From an uncultured Verrucomicrobia subdivision 3 bacterium (GTDB lineage: Bacteria > Verrucomicrobiota > Verrucomicrobiia > Limisphaerales > UBA11358): 8,787 nt of DNA. The translations under genes were made by a program, and so were the position numbers. The first letter of the stretch is position 1. The number at the start of each line of letters is the position of its first letter. Positions 5,671 through 8,787 of this stretch are shown piece by piece. Below the pieces are notes generated by a model. It was not told the DNA's origin and did not search any database. It saw only the letters and a program-made list of their open reading frames with translations. The stretch is from assembly GCA_903861445.1 (NCBI GenBank), contig CAIOUK010000059.1, forward strand, positions 1 to 8,787. The letters run 5' to 3'.

Positions 5671-8484
5671 ATGAAAACACACGCCAATTATTCTCGTCCC
5701 GTCTGGCCGGCTTGGCTCATCTGTCTGGCACTCGTTATCAATATTTTTTGCGCCACCGCCAGCGCCAAAACAATGGCGGCACTAGAGCCAGTGGCCTTGC
5801 GCTGCGAATATCGCGTCGCGCCCGCTGGCATTGACGAGGTTCATCCCCGCCTTTCCTGGCAGTTGGCGTCAGGCGAACGCGGCGCGCGGCAGGCGGCATT
5901 TCAAATTTTGGTGGCCAGTTCGCCGGCGTTGCTGGAGCAAAATCAGGGCGATCTTTGGGACAGCGGCAAGGTGATGAGCAATGAAACCATCGGCACGGCC
6001 TACGCGGGCAAGCCTTTGGGGTCGCAGCAACATTGTTACTGGAAGGTGTGCGTCTGGAATCAGGATGGCAGTTTCACTTGGAGTGCGCCGACCAAATGGA
6101 GCATGGGTCTGCTCCGATCCCAAGACTGGAAGGCGCAATGGATCGGCTTTGATGAAGAACGGTTGAAAATTCTCAACCAATCACCCGCCGCCGAAACAAA
6201 TAAAACTGAAAAGCCAAAAAAACCAACCCTTTTGCCGCCGGCGGTTTTTTTGCGCACCAGTTTTCAGGCCGGCAAACCGGTGGTCCGGGCGACGCTTTTT
6301 GCCAGCGCTCTGGGCTTGGTTGAGCCACGGCTGAATGGCGCGCCAGTCACCGAGGATTATTTCACGCCCGGCTGGACGGATTATTCCAAGCGGGTTTATT
6401 ACCGGACTTACGATGTGACCAAGCTGGTGCGTCCGGGTGAAAATGCCTTGGGCGCGATTTTGGCCGATGGCTGGTATTCCGGTTATGTCGGCTATGGCAA
6501 AAATCGGAACCACTACGGCAAACTGCCGCGCGTGCGGCTGCAGTTGCAACTGGATTATGCGGACGGTTCCCGCGAGGTCATCGGCACGGGAGCAGATTGG
6601 AAAGCGGCCACCGGCCCGATTTTGGAAGCGGATTTTCTGATGGGCGAAACCTATGATGCGCAGAAAGAATTGACGGGCTGGGATGCACCGGAGTTCAAGG
6701 ATGACGGTTGGAAACCGGTCGTCACGGGCAGCGAAGTCCAGCCGTTGATGCAAGCCCATCCCGGTCAGCCGGTGCGCGTGATTCAAGAATTCAAGGCCAA
6801 GGCCATCACCGAGCCGACGCCGGGCGTTTATATCGTCAATCTCGGACAAAATTTCGCCGGCGTCCCGCGCCTGACCATCGCCGGCGAAGCGGGTCAAAAA
6901 ATTACCCTGCGCTTTTGCGAGCGGCTCAATCCCGACGGCACCGCTTACACCACCAACTTGCGTCAAGCCCGCGCCACCGACACTTATATTTGCAAGGGCA
7001 CTGGCACCGAAGTGTGGACGCCGCACTTCACCTTTCACGGTTTTCAATACATCGAAATCACCGGGCTGAAAAATAAACCGACAGAAGATACCGTTGTCGG
7101 CCTCGCGCTCAGCAGCGACACGCCGGTCGTGGGCAGTTTCACCTGCTCGAATCCCATGCTGAACCAGCTTCACAGCAATATTTATTGGACGCAGCGCGCC
7201 AACTTCATTGACATCCCCACGGACTGTCCGCAGCGCGATGAACGGCTCGGTTGGACCGGCGACGCGCAAGTGTATGTCCGCACCGCCACGCTCAACACCG
7301 ACGTGCAGGCGTTTTTCACCAAGTGGGTGGTGGATCTGACCGATGCCCAGCGCGGCGACGGCCAGTTCCCCTGCGTGGCACCGCTCAAAGTGGCCGGTGG
7401 CGACGGCGGGCCGGCGTGGTCGGACGCCGGTGTGATTTGTCCGTGGACGATTTATGCCGTCTATGGCGACAAACAAATTTTGGAACGGCATTACGCGGCG
7501 ATGACAAAATTTATTTCCTTCTGCGAACACCGGTGCAAGCTCGACCTGTTGCCACCGGATAAATTTCATTGCTTCGGCGACTGGTTGAGCATCAAAGCCA
7601 ACACGCCGAATGACGTTATTTACACCGCCTATTTTGCCTATTCCACCAAACTCACCGCGCAGGCGGCAGAAGTGTTGGGTAAAACGGCGGACGCGGCAAA
7701 ATACAATGACCTTTTCAAGCGCATCAAAGCCGCCTTCAACCAAGCCTATGTGACCGACGACGGCCGCGTCAAAGGCGACACGCAGGCCGGCTATGTCCTC
7801 GCGCTCGAATTTGATTTGGTGGACGGTGAACGCGCCAAGCTCGCCGCCAAACATCTGGTGGACGACATCGAAAAACGCGACTGGCATCTCTCCACCGGTT
7901 TCATCGGCACGAAAGATTTGATGCTCGTGCTGGCCAAGATTGGCCGCAACGACGTCGCCTACCGGCTCATCTACAACGACACGTTTCCGTCGTGGGGCTT
8001 TTCCATCAAGCACGGTGCCACCAGCATCTGGGAACGCTGGGACGGCTGGACGCCAGAAAATGGTTTTCAAAGCCCCGGCATGAATTCCTTCGCGCACTAT
8101 TCCTTTGGCGCGGTTTATCAATGGATGGTGGAAAACATCGGCGGCATCAGCAGCCAGGGGCCGGCCTACAAACACATCATCATCGCGCCACAAATGGATC
8201 GCCAGTTGACCAGCGCCAAGACCAGTTACGACAGTATTCGCGGCCGCATCGAAACCGACTGGCAGAAAGCCGATGGCAAACTGACCTTGAAAGTGACCAT
8301 CCCGGCGAACACCACCGCCGCGGTTTATTTGCTGTTGAATCCGACTTGGAACATCTCGGGCATCACCGAAAGCGGCCAGCCGCTAGCCGCCGCGAAAGGC
8401 GTGAAAGTGCTCCGCACCGAAAAAGACTACGCCGTGCTGGAGATTGAATCCGGCAGCTACCAATTCACGGTGAGTGCGCGGTAA
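5671..8484 (+). CDS. Secreted GH78 alpha-L-rhamnosidase
   Basis: GH78 enzymes hydrolyse terminal alpha-L-rhamnose from plant polysaccharides, flavonoid glycosides and bacterial polymers by an inverting mechanism. The 937 residues begin with a Sec signal peptide: basic/polar n-region, hydrophobic core WLICLALVINIFCATA, and probable cleavage after Ala32 (ASA-K), so it acts in the periplasm or outside the cell. Next come a beta-sandwich domain (LEPVALRCEY... HPRLSWQL, about 36-160), a charged linker (about 165-190), the rhamnosidase N-domain (about 195-365), the (alpha/alpha)6 catalytic barrel (about 485-830) and a C-terminal beta domain. The catalytic region shows DCPQRDERLGWTGDAQVY, with Glu524 as likely general acid, and HGATSIWERWDGWTPENG, with Glu788 as likely base; both assignments follow from GH78 family alignment knowledge. 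The start is chosen for the signal peptide; no Shine-Dalgarno precedes it. Substrate specificity cannot be read from sequence. Confidence 0.95.
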   Translation: MKTHANYSRPVWPAWLICLALVINIFCATASAKTMAALEPVALRCEYRVAPAGIDEVHPRLSWQLASGERGARQAAFQILVASSPALLEQNQGDLWDSGKVMSNETIGTAYAGKPLGSQQHCYWKVCVWNQDGSFTWSAPTKWSMGLLRSQDWKAQWIGFDEERLKILNQSPAAETNKTEKPKKPTLLPPAVFLRTSFQAGKPVVRATLFASALGLVEPRLNGAPVTEDYFTPGWTDYSKRVYYRTYDVTKLVRPGENALGAILADGWYSGYVGYGKNRNHYGKLPRVRLQLQLDYADGSREVIGTGADWKAATGPILEADFLMGETYDAQKELTGWDAPEFKDDGWKPVVTGSEVQPLMQAHPGQPVRVIQEFKAKAITEPTPGVYIVNLGQNFAGVPRLTIAGEAGQKITLRFCERLNPDGTAYTTNLRQARATDTYICKGTGTEVWTPHFTFHGFQYIEITGLKNKPTEDTVVGLALSSDTPVVGSFTCSNPMLNQLHSNIYWTQRANFIDIPTDCPQRDERLGWTGDAQVYVRTATLNTDVQAFFTKWVVDLTDAQRGDGQFPCVAPLKVAGGDGGPAWSDAGVICPWTIYAVYGDKQILERHYAAMTKFISFCEHRCKLDLLPPDKFHCFGDWLSIKANTPNDVIYTAYFAYSTKLTAQAAEVLGKTADAAKYNDLFKRIKAAFNQAYVTDDGRVKGDTQAGYVLALEFDLVDGERAKLAAKHLVDDIEKRDWHLSTGFIGTKDLMLVLAKIGRNDVAYRLIYNDTFPSWGFSIKHGATSIWERWDGWTPENGFQSPGMNSFAHYSFGAVYQWMVENIGGISSQGPAYKHIIIAPQMDRQLTSAKTSYDSIRGRIETDWQKADGKLTLKVTIPANTTAAVYLLLNPTWNISGITESGQPLAAAKGVKVLRTEKDYAVLEIESGSYQFTVSAR
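6215..6252. repeat. Perfect 10-bp inverted repeat with A7/T7 tracts inside the rhamnosidase gene
   Basis: CAAAAAAACC (6215-6224) is the exact reverse complement of GGTTTTTTTG (6243-6252), with an 18-base loop containing GCCGCCGGC. It falls at the end of the lysine/proline-rich linker (KPKKPTLLPPAV). It resembles a weak intragenic hairpin ending in a T-tract. Homopolymers of seven are also prone to slippage. Confidence 0.55.
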
Positions 8485-8501
8485 AATATATATCTCATCA
8501 T

Positions 8502-8787
8502 TTGCAAAAACATTTTCGCAATCTGTGGATTGTTTGGGGCACGCTGGCCCTGATTGTTTTTCTTTATCCCATCAATAACTTCCCGCTGCGTGTCGGGTTG
8601 CTCGGGCTGTTATTTGCGGCATTCGTCAGTTTCATCTGGCGTTTTCGCAAACATAAATGGTTGTTTCGCAGTTCGGTTGCGTTGGTGGTTTTGATGGTTG
8701 CATTTCTAATCTGCCCCGGACGCAAAACCGATTCGCTATCGCTTCGCAATGCGTATTTACGCTCGCTGCGCACTTACGAAGGCAGCC
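8502..8787 (+). CDS. Partial membrane protein, three predicted helices, C-terminus outside window
   Basis: An open frame (codons starting at positions divisible by three) runs from after the rhamnosidase stop to the window edge. With a TTG start at 8502, 17 bp after that stop, it reads MQKHFRNLWIVWGTLALIV. Three hydrophobic segments follow at about residues 8-24, 28-45 and 54-71, separated by basic stretches (WRFRKHKWLFR), then a soluble segment DSLSLRNAYLRSLRTYEGS. This last part resembles the lead-in to NlpC/P60-type cysteine peptidase domains, where a similar phrase precedes a YVWGGE-type segment, but the catalytic region lies beyond the window, so function is unassigned. The start is uncertain: the first in-frame ATG comes only in the third helix, and no Shine-Dalgarno is seen. 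Codon use and hydrophobic pattern strongly favour a real gene, possibly co-transcribed with the rhamnosidase. Confidence 0.65.
   Translation, partial: MQKHFRNLWIVWGTLALIVFLYPINNFPLRVGLLGLLFAAFVSFIWRFRKHKWLFRSSVALVVLMVAFLICPGRKTDSLSLRNAYLRSLRTYEGS

Noticed and set aside
5750..5775. Lipoprotein signal for the rhamnosidase
   Set aside because: Cys27 is preceded by N-I-F, which does not fit a lipobox; the ASA site after residue 32 fits ordinary signal peptidase cleavage.
5325..5834. Small plus-strand open frames spanning the luxE-like start and the divergent intergenic region
   Set aside because: They overlap the antisense of the luxE N-terminus or the start of the rhamnosidase in another frame, with no motif or coding-like composition.
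6181..8193. A 670-codon open frame on the minus strand opposite the rhamnosidase gene
   Set aside because: It lies wholly antisense to a GH78 gene with intact catalytic motifs, has no recognisable domain and reads as biased Arg/Gly/Ala-rich sequence; it is a codon-bias shadow.
1..8787. tRNA, rRNA, CRISPR array, riboswitch or phage genes
   Set aside because: No cloverleaf, rRNA-like core, regularly spaced direct repeats or phage structural motifs were seen on either strand.

Overview
This 8.8 kb window comes from a bacterial chromosome with GC-rich coding sequence. Secreted glycoside hydrolase, LuxE/LuxC-type genes, few Shine-Dalgarno leaders and many short palindromic and tandem repeats together suggest a Verrucomicrobiota-like organism, perhaps Pedosphaerales. 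That assignment is inference; no marker gene in the window fixes it.

Left block, plus strand (1-1670): the C-terminal half of the adenine DNA glycosylase MutY, with its [4Fe-4S] cysteine loop and NUDIX-like domain, overlaps a group I (NifS/IscS-type) cysteine desulfurase by 4 bp (ATGA). An Fe-S repair enzyme is thus coupled to an enzyme that mobilises sulfur for Fe-S clusters.

Mobile block (1670-2546): a complete IS5-family element with perfect 17-bp terminal inverted repeats and a TA target duplication. It landed inside the stop codon of the desulfurase gene. The stop is now TAA, its last base supplied by the element, where the empty site would have read TAG. The transposase keeps its DDE residues but has an in-frame amber codon near its N-terminus, so it is probably broken.

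Convergent junction (2549-2622): a long imperfect hairpin lies almost exactly between the desulfurase and queD stop codons of the pre-insertion locus. It probably serves as a shared bidirectional terminator or is a REP-like repeat.

Minus-strand operon (5473 to 2623): a LuxE-like acyl-protein synthetase, a LuxC-like acyl-CoA reductase and QueD (6-carboxytetrahydropterin synthase), joined by 4-bp ATGA overlaps. The first two could turn a fatty acid into a fatty aldehyde, but no luciferase or luxD is present. The luxE-like gene is studded with short tandem and palindromic repeats translated in frame.

Right block, plus strand (5671-8787): a secreted GH78 alpha-L-rhamnosidase of 937 residues is followed 17 bp later by the start of a three-helix membrane protein cut by the window edge. 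A 197-bp divergent intergenic region separates it from the luxE-like gene. No tRNA, rRNA, CRISPR array or phage gene was seen. The strongest unusual signals are the insertion inside a stop codon, the repeat-laden luxE gene and the luciferase-free luxE-luxC-queD operon.
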